Shown: in pieces, positions 1 through 7,980 of the stretch
Position numbering within the stretch: position 1 is the stretch's first letter
Layout of the letters: each line of letters starts with the position of its first letter
The notes under the pieces: model-generated
Told to the model about the DNA's origin: nothing
Database searches by the model: none
Seen by the model: the letters and a program-made list of their open reading frames with translations, nothing else
Position numbers and translations under genes: made by a program
NCBI GenBank assembly: GCA_007119965.1
Contig: SKOR01000024.1
Coordinates: forward strand, 1 to 54,663
Direction: 5' to 3'
DNA from: Syntrophomonadaceae bacterium
GTDB taxonomy: Bacteria > Bacillota > Dethiobacteria > DTU022
DNA: 54,663 nt

Positions 1-97
1 CGCGGCAGTCAAGGCAGATTTCAAAAACGGCCCCGCCGGAGGGAAGCAGGTTGACCGGGCGCAGGGGGATGGGCCGGTCAGAGATAAAGGAGGGCAT
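1..97 (-). CDS. N-terminal fragment of an unidentified protein, cut by the left window edge
   Basis: A minus-strand reading frame runs off the left edge. From the ATG at 95-97 it encodes about 32 residues beginning MPSFISDRP and reading on to a Cys-Leu-Asp-Cys near the edge, with no stop. An in-frame stop at 131-133 bounds the start. The ATG has no good ribosome-binding site. A purine-rich AAGGGGG lies instead about six bases before an in-frame ATA at 113-115, so the true start is uncertain. The family is not recognised. It follows the formamidase-like gene in the same direction and could be in its operon. Confidence 0.35.
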   Translation of the reverse strand, partial: MPSFISDRPIPLRPVNLLPSGGAVFEICLDCR

Positions 98-159
98 GTA
101 AACCTGTAAAAGTATGGCGGACCCCCTTAGTTAATCTGGTATTTAACGTCGGCAGACCC

Positions 160-1062
160 TTAGTAAAGTTTAAATCCATAATTGTCCAGCACCTGCAGGG
201 GGATCTCGCAGCGCACGGTTTTAAGCGGATCGACCACCTGGGAAATTCTTACCTGACCTGCAACACTCAGCAGCATCACGATCTCTTCTGAAGGCAGCCC
301 TGTTCTGCTTCTGATCAGATCTTCCATGATTTCTACCGACCCGGTTACTGCTTCGTCGAGGCTTTTTCGGGAACAGATTACAGCTAAAACCTGGTCGTTC
401 ATCAGGATTGGTGTAGAAAGGTTTAGCTTTTTAATCAATGTTACCTTCACCCTGACTTCACCCGCCACTTCTGCCCCGGAAACTGATACTTCGCCATCAC
501 CCATCAGGGCATGAAGATCCCCTAAAGCGAGCAGCCCGCCATCCACCCATACCGGAAGATAAATGTCAGCCTGCTCCCTGATCAGCCTGGTATCCATATT
601 CCCGCCGTGGGTATCCGGGGTGCCGCAATTTATACCTTCACCTTCAGGAGCAACCCCGATTACTCCAACCATCGGTTCGACAGGCAGCCGGGTATGTTCA
701 TCAAAAACCACTTTACCATTCTCTATGGGAAGAATCTTGAAATGCATACCCTGCAGCTTGTGGCCCAGGACGCCAAGGCCTTTTCCCGTTAGCATTACTG
801 CCCTGTTTCCGATCTTAATCTGTTCAATGGTTACTTTTAAAGCATCGCCCTTCCGGGCTCCTTCTACGTAAATCGGCCCCGTGGCAGGATTTACCCGGTC
901 AAAGCTGACTTCTTCTAGGCTGTCCCCAGGAGTTTGAATCTGGTCGGAGAAACAATCCATCGTTTCAATACTGACCGTATCCCCGGAACTGATCGTCAGC
1001 ACGGGTGTTTCCCCGGCGGAAAACTTAAAAATATGATTGTCCCTGGCCAAGAAATAATGCAT
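160..1062 (-). CDS. Acetamidase/formamidase family protein (FmdA/AmdA)
   Basis: This 300-residue protein belongs to the acetamidase/formamidase family (PF03069), metal-dependent cytosolic hydrolases that release ammonia from formamide, acetamide or other short amides. Family hallmarks are visible: a GD.HA..GDGE stretch in the middle (GDLHALMGDGE), an upstream acidic TPDTHGGN segment, and an N-terminal half with FDRVNPATGPIYVEGA. The length suits the short bacterial version. AAGGAG stands nine bases before the ATG. The cobalamin adenosyltransferase gene lies upstream on the same strand, about 70 bases away. The real substrate cannot be read from sequence. Confidence 0.85.
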   Translation of the reverse strand: MHYFLARDNHIFKFSAGETPVLTISSGDTVSIETMDCFSDQIQTPGDSLEEVSFDRVNPATGPIYVEGARKGDALKVTIEQIKIGNRAVMLTGKGLGVLGHKLQGMHFKILPIENGKVVFDEHTRLPVEPMVGVIGVAPEGEGINCGTPDTHGGNMDTRLIREQADIYLPVWVDGGLLALGDLHALMGDGEVSVSGAEVAGEVRVKVTLIKKLNLSTPILMNDQVLAVICSRKSLDEAVTGSVEIMEDLIRSRTGLPSEEIVMLLSVAGQVRISQVVDPLKTVRCEIPLQVLDNYGFKLY

Positions 1063-1130
1063 GCCATTTCACTCCTTAAGAAGAATACTTTAAGGTGCTG
1101 CCGGCAACTCTCGCCCGGGCAGCCTTTCGC

Positions 1131-1661
1131 TTATTTTTCAATGCCGGCGCGGGCGGGAACGCCATTGTCCATATAGTGTTTAATACAGCGCATTTCGGTT
1201 ACTAAATCGGCTTTTTCAACGATCACCTGCGGAACGCTGCGCCCGGTTAAGATCATCTCCATACTTGCAGGACGGGCGTCTATCAGGGCACAAACCTCTT
1301 CAACTATCAGCAGCTTGCCGTGGATGGCAGCCATAATTTCATCGAGGATCAGGATGTCACAGGACTCGTTTTCCAGAACATCTTTTACCTGGCTCAATTC
1401 GCCCAGCAAACGCTCTTTAAGCTCTGCTTTTTCCTGGTGGCTGAGCGCACCGAAAAATTTATCCGTTTCTCCAAGGCGGATAATTTCAAACCTGCCGCCA
1501 AGCGAAGGAACGCTGTCGAGTTCCCCGCTGTGAGCGCCTTTCAGAAACTGGAACATAATGACCTTGAAGCCGCTTCCCACGGCCCGTAATCCAAGCCCCA
1601 GGGCAGCAGTAGTTTTTCCTTTACCGTCTCCTGTATAAACCTGTACACAGCCTTTTTCCAT
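1131..1661 (-). CDS. cobO: Cob(I)alamin adenosyltransferase, CobA/BtuR type
   Basis: The predicted enzyme transfers the adenosyl group of ATP to cob(I)alamin or cobinamide to make adenosylcobalamin. It has 176 residues with an N-terminal P-loop GDGKGKTT (residues 11-18) typical of the CobA/CobO/BtuR family, and the later LDEIMAAIHG segment. The frame is open further upstream, but AGGAGG lies seven bases before the ATG at 1661, so that start was chosen. A corrinoid function fits the MttB/corrinoid-protein genes at 10-20 kb, although the two loci are not adjacent. Confidence 0.9.
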   Translation of the reverse strand: MEKGCVQVYTGDGKGKTTAALGLGLRAVGSGFKVIMFQFLKGAHSGELDSVPSLGGRFEIIRLGETDKFFGALSHQEKAELKERLLGELSQVKDVLENESCDILILDEIMAAIHGKLLIVEEVCALIDARPASMEMILTGRSVPQVIVEKADLVTEMRCIKHYMDNGVPARAGIEK

Positions 1662-1733
1662 TATAAAACCTCCTATCCCATGCTTCAATATTAGCCTATA
1701 AGAAAGAATCTGTCATCCGCAGCTGCTTCATTT

Positions 1734-1762
1734 TTGCACGGCAGGCAATTTTCACATATACT
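1734..1762 (+). promoter_or_regulatory. Candidate sigma-A promoter for the pyrophosphatase gene
   Basis: TTGCAC (1734-1739) and TATACT (1757-1762) are separated by 17 bases. The -10 is good and the -35 is weak. It lies 45 bases before the pyrophosphatase start. Confidence 0.35.
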
Positions 1763-1806
1763 GTTTATAGATTTATTACCTGGCAGCTTTCAGAGGAGGA
1801 ATCCGG

Positions 1807-2463
1807 ATGACTGGTCATAATAGTTTTAAAGATCCCGAACGTAACCTCAACTTTAAAGCTCACCCCTGGCACGGCGTTTCTCTCGGTAATGATTGGCCCG
1901 GAATCGTAAATACCTACATCGAAGTTGTGCCCAGCGATACAGTGAAGTATGAGCTGGATAAGGAAACCGGCCTTTTAAAAATCGACCGGCCCCAACTCTA
2001 TTCGAGCATCTACCCAACTCTTTACGGTATGCTGCCGCAGACTTACTGCGGCCCGAAAGTCGGCAATTACTGCAGCCGCAAATCGGGCTATCCGGATATC
2101 AGGGGTGATGACGATCCCCTTGATATTTGCGTGATGACAGAAAAAATTGTGCCCCACGGGGATATATTACTGCAGGCGAAACCGATTGGAGGCATACGAC
2201 TTCTCGATGACGGGGAAGCTGACGATAAAATTTTAGCCGTCCTCGTCAATGATGCCCTCTACGGGCACTGGGCTGATATCGGTGATTTTCCCACTGCAGT
2301 AATTAAGCGCCTGGAACATTTCTTCCTGACGTACAAGCAAATGCCCGGCGGGCCGGATCAAAAATGCACCATCGAAACTATCTACAGCAGAGCGGAAGCC
2401 CACGAAGTAATCCGCCTGGCCCACGCCGACTACAAAAACCTCTTCCCCGGAGAGAGGCAATAA
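1807..2463 (+). CDS. ppa: Inorganic pyrophosphatase, family I
   Basis: Soluble Mg-dependent pyrophosphatase of 218 residues that hydrolyses pyrophosphate to phosphate and drives biosynthetic reactions forward. The family I signature D-x-D-P-x-D is present as GDDDPLDICV (about residues 100-109). It is preceded by the substrate-binding Tyr/Lys/Glu-rich first half (YELDKETGLLKIDRP). It is longer than the roughly 175-residue E. coli enzyme, with an N-terminal extension like that of some plant-like and clostridial members. AGAGGAGG precedes the ATG. It stands alone between genes on the other strand. Confidence 0.92.
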   Translation: MTGHNSFKDPERNLNFKAHPWHGVSLGNDWPGIVNTYIEVVPSDTVKYELDKETGLLKIDRPQLYSSIYPTLYGMLPQTYCGPKVGNYCSRKSGYPDIRGDDDPLDICVMTEKIVPHGDILLQAKPIGGIRLLDDGEADDKILAVLVNDALYGHWADIGDFPTAVIKRLEHFFLTYKQMPGGPDQKCTIETIYSRAEAHEVIRLAHADYKNLFPGERQ

Positions 2464-2471
2464 CTACGCTT

Positions 2472-2511
2472 AAATAAGTTAAAAAGATGCCTGACACCTT
2501 TTTAACTTATC
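2472..2511. repeat. Long near-perfect palindrome with a CCTGA loop (REP-like element or bidirectional terminator)
   Basis: The arms TAAGTTAAAAAG (2475-2486) and CTTTTTAACTTA (2498-2509) are perfect inverted repeats. The pairing extends inward through a single A-C mismatch to a 15-bp stem around a CCTGA loop. It sits between convergent genes and includes the stop codon of the minus-strand gene. The core (gATGCCTGACACC) resembles a palindrome family I recall as dispersed in many bacterial genomes, but this copy also has A and T runs on both sides of the stem and could terminate both transcripts. Confidence 0.6.
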
Positions 2512-2932
2512 CGGTGTTTTTTGTGCCTTTGAATACTGTCCAAACGGCTACGGCGATTACGGCTATGCCGCCAACTGCGGCGGGGATGGCCAGACGCAGG
2601 AAGTAACCGTGCTGCATGGCCCAGCGCTGGTCGGTATTGACGAACCCGTGCTCCAGGAGAGCGGGCACGCTCAGGATCAGAAGGATGGACGAGAGCAGGA
2701 CAGGGACCCATTTCAGCTTGTCCAGTTCAGCGGTATCGGTCAGGCTCAAATATTCGGAGAAAAATGCCGAAAGGCTGCCTGTTTTCAGGTCATAAAGGGT
2801 TAAACACAGGAGGATTAATCCCAATACCAAAAGCACCAGGTGACTCATTCCATAGTAGCTGGAGACGAGCAGCACTGAGAGCAGGATTGCCAGATCCGCT
2901 GCAATAAATATGGCCAGGTTGCGTGAAGTCAT
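2507..2932 (-). CDS. Small integral membrane protein of unknown function
   Basis: 141 residues with four predicted membrane segments: about residues 5-25, 28-48, 75-95 and 113-135. The N-terminal pair is separated from the C-terminal pair by a hydrophilic loop containing SLTDTAELDKLKW. No catalytic or binding motif is recognised. A weak AAAGGTGG lies about 13 bases before the ATG. It is convergent with ppa and divergent from the M50 protease gene. The even spread of hydrophobic segments and the intact length argue for a real gene, but the function is unknown. Confidence 0.7.
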   Translation of the reverse strand: MTSRNLAIFIAADLAILLSVLLVSSYYGMSHLVLLVLGLILLCLTLYDLKTGSLSAFFSEYLSLTDTAELDKLKWVPVLLSSILLILSVPALLEHGFVNTDQRWAMQHGYFLRLAIPAAVGGIAVIAVAVWTVFKGTKNTG

Positions 2933-3089
2933 TACGGGCGAAATTCACCACCTTTGAAGGATAGGGCTTTTTCTGCAGGAATCTTTACCTGTTCTATCAA
3001 ATATAATGGTCAGGTAAAATTATTGTGTTTTTCAACCAGACTTTAACTTATTACATTATACTAAAAAAATGCCGGGGAGGCTTCATTAA

Positions 3090-4208
3090 ATGAATAACTC
3101 ACTTCGCATATTTACTTTTAAGGGAATACCTGTTGAGATACATATCAGCTGGCTTTTAATCTTCTCGCTCCTGAGCATCTCCCTGGCGATGGGTTATTTT
3201 CCGGAAACTGTGGAAGGCTACAGCAACCAGGTCTATTGGGCTGCCGGCATTATAACCACGCTGGTTATTTTCGCATCAGTCCTGACCCATGAGTTCGGGC
3301 ACTCCCTGGTGGCCCTTAAAGAAGGAATCCCGATCAAAAAGATTACTCTTTTTATTTTCGGCGGGGTGGCCCATATGGAACACGATCCGAATCACCCGTC
3401 AGCAGAATTAAAAATTACAGCGGCCGGACCCCTGACCAGCCTGCTGATTGCGGCAGCAGCGGGCGCTGTATACTACCTGCTGCTTACCCCGGGCCTGTTA
3501 GCCAGTGAAGCGGTCCTGATTGTAGCCCGGGTGAACCTGGTTATGGCTGTATTTAACCTGGTACCGGCTTTCCCCCTGGACGGCGGACGTCTTTTTCGTT
3601 CGATTGTCTGGTATTTCAACAAGAACATGCTGACGGCAACGCGGATTGCCGCCGGCTTCGGCAGCTTTCTTTCCTTCCTGATCATGGCCTTAGGTTTTAC
3701 GATGATCTTTTTCCAGGGAAACATTCTCGGCATCTGGCTCATTTTTATCGGCTGGATGATCTACCAGGCCGGGCAGTCAAGCTATTCTCAGCTGGTTTTT
3801 AAAGATACTTTTGCCGGCATGAAAGTTTCTGAATTAATGAGCACCGACCTGCAGACAATTTCACCCGATGCCACCCTGGACGAGCTGGCCGATCATTTCC
3901 TGCACTACAAGTACGGCGCTTTCCCCGTTGTTTACGGTTCGACTACTCACGGACTGGTTTCGCTGCAGCACGTGAAAGAAATTCCCCGGGAAAAATGGGC
4001 AGAAACCAGGGTGTCCCAGGTCTTAACCCCGCTCAAAGAAACGATGGTCCTGAAACCGGACAATGATGCCGCCGAGGTAATGATGCGCATGGCTGCCCAA
4101 AACACCGGGAGAGCCCTGGTTATGGAAAACGGCGACCTGGTTGGTTTGCTGAGCCGGACTGACATGATGCGTTTCATGCAGATGCACATGGCACTGGGAT
4201 CGGATTAG
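3090..4208 (+). CDS. Site-2 protease family (M50) zinc metalloprotease with CBS domains
   Basis: An intramembrane zinc protease of 372 residues. The metal-binding HExxH is HEFGH at residues 67-71. The third ligand lies in NLVPAFPLDGGR (Asp164) in a later membrane segment. Hydrophobic segments fill residues 15-240, and two CBS motifs (about 247-365) end the protein in the cytoplasm. This layout matches the SpoIVFB-like M50B group with C-terminal CBS domains, in which nucleotide binding may gate the protease. The substrate is unknown. GGGGAGG precedes the ATG by nine bases. It is monocistronic and convergent with the fetB-like gene. Confidence 0.9.
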   Translation: MNNSLRIFTFKGIPVEIHISWLLIFSLLSISLAMGYFPETVEGYSNQVYWAAGIITTLVIFASVLTHEFGHSLVALKEGIPIKKITLFIFGGVAHMEHDPNHPSAELKITAAGPLTSLLIAAAAGAVYYLLLTPGLLASEAVLIVARVNLVMAVFNLVPAFPLDGGRLFRSIVWYFNKNMLTATRIAAGFGSFLSFLIMALGFTMIFFQGNILGIWLIFIGWMIYQAGQSSYSQLVFKDTFAGMKVSELMSTDLQTISPDATLDELADHFLHYKYGAFPVVYGSTTHGLVSLQHVKEIPREKWAETRVSQVLTPLKETMVLKPDNDAAEVMMRMAAQNTGRALVMENGDLVGLLSRTDMMRFMQMHMALGSD

Positions 4209-4212
4209 CCGG

Positions 4213-5001
4213 TCATTCACCGTTATTGAGCAGTTGGGCCCTTTCGTTAAAAAAGGTCCTGTACCCAAGCTGGGTAATTAAGTATACAGCAAGGGCGACA
4301 CTGCCAAGGATACCCATCATTATTACTATCTGGTATTTTATAGCATCAACCGGTGATGCCCCGGCCAGAATCTGGCCGCTCATCATGCCCGGTATAAAGA
4401 TAATGCCCATGCCCAGCATTGAATTGATGGTGGGGATAATCGCCGCGCTGAAGGTGTCACTCAGAAACTCCCTGACCGCTTCCTGCGGGGTGGCCCCGAG
4501 CATAAGGGCTTCTTCAATCCGCGGGCGGCTGGTTTCGAAAACCCGGGCCAGCCGCTCGGCGCCCAGGGTAATCCCGGTCATCGAGTTGCCGACAGTCATT
4601 CCCGCAATGGGAATAAAGTATCGCGGTGAATACCAGGGATCGGCGGCAATAACAACGACCATAAAATAGGCCAGGGGAATTGACGTCCCGACGAACAGGG
4701 CCAGGGCCACAACTTTTTTTAGGCCGGCACTGATCTTGCCTTTAACCCGGCCGTATATCGTGACCAGGGCAAAGGTCTGCATAAACAGCATAATGGCCAG
4801 GGTAACCAGGATGTTCTGCTGGCTGAAAACCAGTTCTAAAATATAGCCGGCCAGGACAAGCTGAAGGGTCATTCTGACGGTAGCCACCAGGAATTCTTTA
4901 CCGTGCCCCAGCTTGAGCAGTTGGGACATAATCATGAGCAGGATCAGAAACAGGTAAGAAGCAGCAAGGCGCCAGGTTTCAATGGAGATTGTCTCAGGCA
5001 T
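4213..5001 (-). CDS. fetB: FetB/YbbM-family ABC exporter permease
   Basis: Membrane subunit (262 residues) of a UPF0014 (YbbM/FetB) transporter, which in E. coli exports iron together with the ATPase FetA. It has about seven hydrophobic segments and the family's conserved central core (GMTVGNSMTGITLG and RIEEALMLGATPQEA, then GMMSGQILAGASP). The frame is open further upstream, but the ATG at 5001 overlaps the end of the ATPase gene by eight bases, a spacing typical of translational coupling. The exported substrate is inferred from the family, not from the sequence. Confidence 0.88.
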   Translation of the reverse strand: MPETISIETWRLAASYLFLILLMIMSQLLKLGHGKEFLVATVRMTLQLVLAGYILELVFSQQNILVTLAIMLFMQTFALVTIYGRVKGKISAGLKKVVALALFVGTSIPLAYFMVVVIAADPWYSPRYFIPIAGMTVGNSMTGITLGAERLARVFETSRPRIEEALMLGATPQEAVREFLSDTFSAAIIPTINSMLGMGIIFIPGMMSGQILAGASPVDAIKYQIVIMMGILGSVALAVYLITQLGYRTFFNERAQLLNNGE

Positions 5002-5656
5002 GGGCACCACTTCTTTCTTCCAGGCTCTTGATCCGCCCACCACTCAAATCAAGGATTGCATCGCCGTAATCGTTGATCAGGGAACCGGCGTGGGATATTG
5101 CAACTACCGATTTGCCGGGAGCACCGATCCACCGGGCCAGGTATTTAAAGACTACGAGGGCGTTATCTTCGTCGAGCGCCGCTGTTGGCTCATCGAGAAG
5201 CAGCGTTTCGGGATCAAGGAGCAGGGCGCGGGCCAGGGCGATGCGTTGTTTTTCTCCCCCTGACATGTTTGCGGTGCTCCGGTTGAGGACAGAAGGCATG
5301 CCAAGCTGCTCAAGAAGGTTTTCTATCTCAGCTTGCGCAGGCAGTTCTTTCCGGTTAAAATGGAAAACCAGTTGGATATTTTCCAGGACAGTTCCGGGAA
5401 AGATGTAGGGAGCCTGGGGGACCATGATCACCTTGCGGCGCAAAACAATCGGATCGATCATTAAGACATTGGTCCCGTAGTAACTGACCTCTCCTGTATC
5501 GCTGGTAAGCATGTTGTTTAGAAGTTTAAGCAGGGTTGTCTTGCCGCTGCCGCTTTTTCCGGTAATGCCAAACAGTGTGCCTGATTCAATATCGAGATAT
5601 TCCACGAAAAGTATGTCGCGGAAAGCGGTATTTCGAAGGCTGAACACAGCCTGCAT
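4994..5656 (-). CDS. fetA: FetA/YbbL-like ABC exporter ATPase
   Basis: Nucleotide-binding subunit of 220 residues. The Walker A motif GKSGSGKTT is at residues 33-41, the ABC signature MSGGEKQR at 131-138, and Walker B with the D-loop LLLDEPTAALD at 152-162. A Q-loop (VPQAPYIFPGTV) and an H-loop His (AISHAG) are also present. It is paired with the FetB-like permease directly downstream with overlapping ends, so the two form one transporter. ACGGGGTG precedes the ATG. The iron-export role is inferred from the partner. Confidence 0.88.
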   Translation of the reverse strand: MQAVFSLRNTAFRDILFVEYLDIESGTLFGITGKSGSGKTTLLKLLNNMLTSDTGEVSYYGTNVLMIDPIVLRRKVIMVPQAPYIFPGTVLENIQLVFHFNRKELPAQAEIENLLEQLGMPSVLNRSTANMSGGEKQRIALARALLLDPETLLLDEPTAALDEDNALVVFKYLARWIGAPGKSVVAISHAGSLINDYGDAILDLSGGRIKSLEERSGAHA

Positions 5657-5703
5657 ATCAACACCCCGTTCATTTAATTACAGCTTAGAAGGAGAATTCA
5701 CCA

Positions 5704-6144
5704 ATGTCAACTTTAGCAGAACCGATTAAAAAAGGTTTTTCAAAAAGCCTGCAGCTGCTCTGGCTTCTGATCAAAATTATCGTCCCTGTTTCCTGCCTTG
5801 TCGCCATTCTCGATTTTTACGGTATTATCGATCGGATCGCCGGATTTTTCAGCCCGGCCATGGCTTTATTCGGGCTGCCTGGAGAAGCGACTATCGCACT
5901 GCTGCTGAGCTTTTTTGTGAACTTTTACGCCGCTCTCGGCGTGATTACCACTCTGTCGCTAAGCCCACAGCAGATTACCATCTTAGCAGTTATGATCGGC
6001 ATCTGCCATGAACTGCCTGTTGAAACAGTTGTCTGCAGTTATACCGGTTTGCGCATCCCAGTTTCGGCGGCGCTGCGCCTGTTTACCGCTCTGGCCGCAG
6101 GCCTGGTTTTAAACCTGATCTACAGCCTGGCTGTGGGGGGCTAA
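5704..6144 (+). CDS. Nucleoside-recognition (Gate) domain membrane protein, first of a pair
   Basis: 146 residues, almost entirely hydrophobic, with four or five membrane segments. It carries the Gate/nucleoside-recognition pattern (PF07670): LPGEATIALLLSFF in the middle and a polar ICHELPVETVV motif in the next helix. AAGGAG precedes the ATG. The following gene begins four bases downstream and encodes a second short Gate protein, so the two probably form one complex, as SpmA/SpmB do. The transported or sensed molecule is unknown. Confidence 0.8.
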   Translation: MSTLAEPIKKGFSKSLQLLWLLIKIIVPVSCLVAILDFYGIIDRIAGFFSPAMALFGLPGEATIALLLSFFVNFYAALGVITTLSLSPQQITILAVMIGICHELPVETVVCSYTGLRIPVSAALRLFTALAAGLVLNLIYSLAVGG

Positions 6145-6148
6145 TAAG

Positions 6149-6604
6149 ATGGAAATCATTATGCTGCTGATCGAAACAATAGCCGACACCATGTACAATA
6201 TCGCCCGCCTTGCTTTATTGCTGATCCCGGTATTAATTTTAATTGAACTGGCCCGGCACTACAAGGTTATCGAAAAAATTACCGGCAGTATGAGGGGGCC
6301 CCTGCGGTTTTTGACCCTGCCCCAGGAGGCAGCTTTTCCTCTGCTGGGCGGCATGTTTTTTGGCATTGTGCTCGGCTCGGCGTTAATCATCGATTATGCG
6401 CGGGAAGGTTACCTTAAAAAACGCGACCTGCTTCTAATCGGCATATTCCTCAGCATTTCTCACTCGATAGTTGAAGATACCTTTATTTTTGCTGTCTTCG
6501 GTGCCAACCCGCTTGTAATGCTGGGCACAAGGACTATCCTGGCCGTAGCAATTACCAGGATAGCCGCTTCTTTAATCGACCGCTTTGCGGCGAAAGAGGC
6601 CTAA
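6149..6604 (+). CDS. Nucleoside-recognition (Gate) domain membrane protein, second of a pair
   Basis: 151 residues with four or five membrane segments. Its LPQEAAFPLLGGMFFGIVLG and ISHSIVEDTFIF motifs mirror the LPGEAT/ICHELPVET motifs of the preceding gene, so the two are distant paralogues. It starts four bases after the partner's stop with only a poor G-rich ribosome-binding site, which suggests coupled translation. Its stop overlaps that of the convergent amidase gene by four bases. Function is not known beyond the Gate-domain family. Confidence 0.8.
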   Translation: MEIIMLLIETIADTMYNIARLALLLIPVLILIELARHYKVIEKITGSMRGPLRFLTLPQEAAFPLLGGMFFGIVLGSALIIDYAREGYLKKRDLLLIGIFLSISHSIVEDTFIFAVFGANPLVMLGTRTILAVAITRIAASLIDRFAAKEA

Positions 6605-7914
6605 AGGTTATAGGCCTGGAATTCTTCAAATACGGCAGCTGCATCGGCCGCCCAGGAGAGCAGCAGTTCGTCCCCCATAAAGGGCGCAATCAGCTGGATG
6701 CCGAGGGGCATTCCGTTTTCAGCCTTGCCGGCAGGGAACGAAACCGTGGGCAGCCCCGCGTTTGTCCAGGGCATATTCATCGCGGGATCCCCTGTGGCGC
6801 CGATACCTTCAGGCGCAGGACCTTTTGCGGCAGGAGTGGCAAATAAATCAATGCCTGCATCACGCATGGTTGTTTCGAGCCTCTCAGTGAGCTCTTTTTG
6901 CTGCCTGCGGGCTTCAACAAGTTCGGCTTTGGGCACAGCCATCCCCTCTTCAATTATTTCCCTGGTCCGCGGCCTATAGAGATGGGCATATTTTGAATAG
7001 AGGTTTTTATGTTCAATAGCAATTTCTGCAGCGATAAGTTTGCGGTGCCACAGAGCAATTTTTTCAATATCATCAAGGGCATTGACTTCTTTTATCGTGT
7101 AACCTGCGGCACTGAGTTGATCGAGCTGCCCGTTAAATGCTGCAAGCGCTTCCCCGGAGGCCTGTTCCAGGTATTTGCCGCGGGGCACTCCCAGGACCGG
7201 GGTATAGGGAACAGAAATCTCTTTCCAGTTGTAGCACAGGACCTGTGCCGCCAGGATCATACCCTCCATGTCCTGGGTAAAGCAGCCAACGTGATCGGCT
7301 GAGCGGGAAAAATAGAGCAGCCCTTCGGTATTGATCCGGTTATAACTGGGCTTGAAACCGACAACACCGCAAAATGCCGCGGGACGGTTAACTGAACCGA
7401 TTGTCTGGGTGCCCAGGGTCAGGGGACTGAACCCTGCGGCAACCGCGGCAGCTGAACCGCTGCTGGAACCGCCCGGAGTGTGATTCAGGTTATGTGGATT
7501 CCTTGTCGGCCCGGGTTCAAAATAAGCGAATTCAGTGGTTGCCGTTTTGCCGAGCACCAGGGCGCCTTCCTGGCGCAGGATCCGGACACACTCCGCTTCG
7601 GGGCCGGCCAGGGCCCCGGGATCAAGGTTAGAACCACCCCTGGTTGGAAACCCGTCTACCTGGTATATATCCTTGACTCCGAGTAAAACTCCATATAACA
7701 GCGGCCTGTCTTCAGGTTCGGGATAGATCTCCTGCAGCATGTCCGCTTCTTTCAGCAGCCTTTCACGACGGCCGGGTTCGGGTAAAAATGATTCTAATTG
7801 CTGGTCGTCACGCTCGAGGTGGTCACAAACATCATTAATATATTTTTTTAAATCAAGTGTTCCGTTAACCAGGTCTTTTGCGATCCGGGCCAGTGGGGCA
7901 GAGTTGAGATACAC
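6601..7914 (-). CDS. Amidase-signature family hydrolase
   Basis: A 437-residue amidase-signature enzyme. The Ser-cisSer-Lys triad can be placed: Lys81 in LLGVKDIY, cis-Ser about 150 in GGSSSGSAAA, and nucleophile Ser174 in TIGSVNRPA. These spacings match those of GatA. It lacks a GatB/GatC neighbour and diverges at the nucleophile loop (usual DTGGSIRxPA), so it is more likely a stand-alone amidase. An ATG exists at 7938 without a ribosome-binding site. GAGAGGAGG lies just downstream of it and eight bases before a GTG at 7914, which I chose as the start. The substrate is unknown. Confidence 0.85.
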   Translation of the reverse strand: MYLNSAPLARIAKDLVNGTLDLKKYINDVCDHLERDDQQLESFLPEPGRRERLLKEADMLQEIYPEPEDRPLLYGVLLGVKDIYQVDGFPTRGGSNLDPGALAGPEAECVRILRQEGALVLGKTATTEFAYFEPGPTRNPHNLNHTPGGSSSGSAAAVAAGFSPLTLGTQTIGSVNRPAAFCGVVGFKPSYNRINTEGLLYFSRSADHVGCFTQDMEGMILAAQVLCYNWKEISVPYTPVLGVPRGKYLEQASGEALAAFNGQLDQLSAAGYTIKEVNALDDIEKIALWHRKLIAAEIAIEHKNLYSKYAHLYRPRTREIIEEGMAVPKAELVEARRQQKELTERLETTMRDAGIDLFATPAAKGPAPEGIGATGDPAMNMPWTNAGLPTVSFPAGKAENGMPLGIQLIAPFMGDELLLSWAADAAAVFEEFQAYNL

Positions 7915-7980
7915 GTAAAACTCCTCCTCTCGTTTCATACAGTGATGTAATTCTTAGCTGATCTGGACATAATGCGGCAG

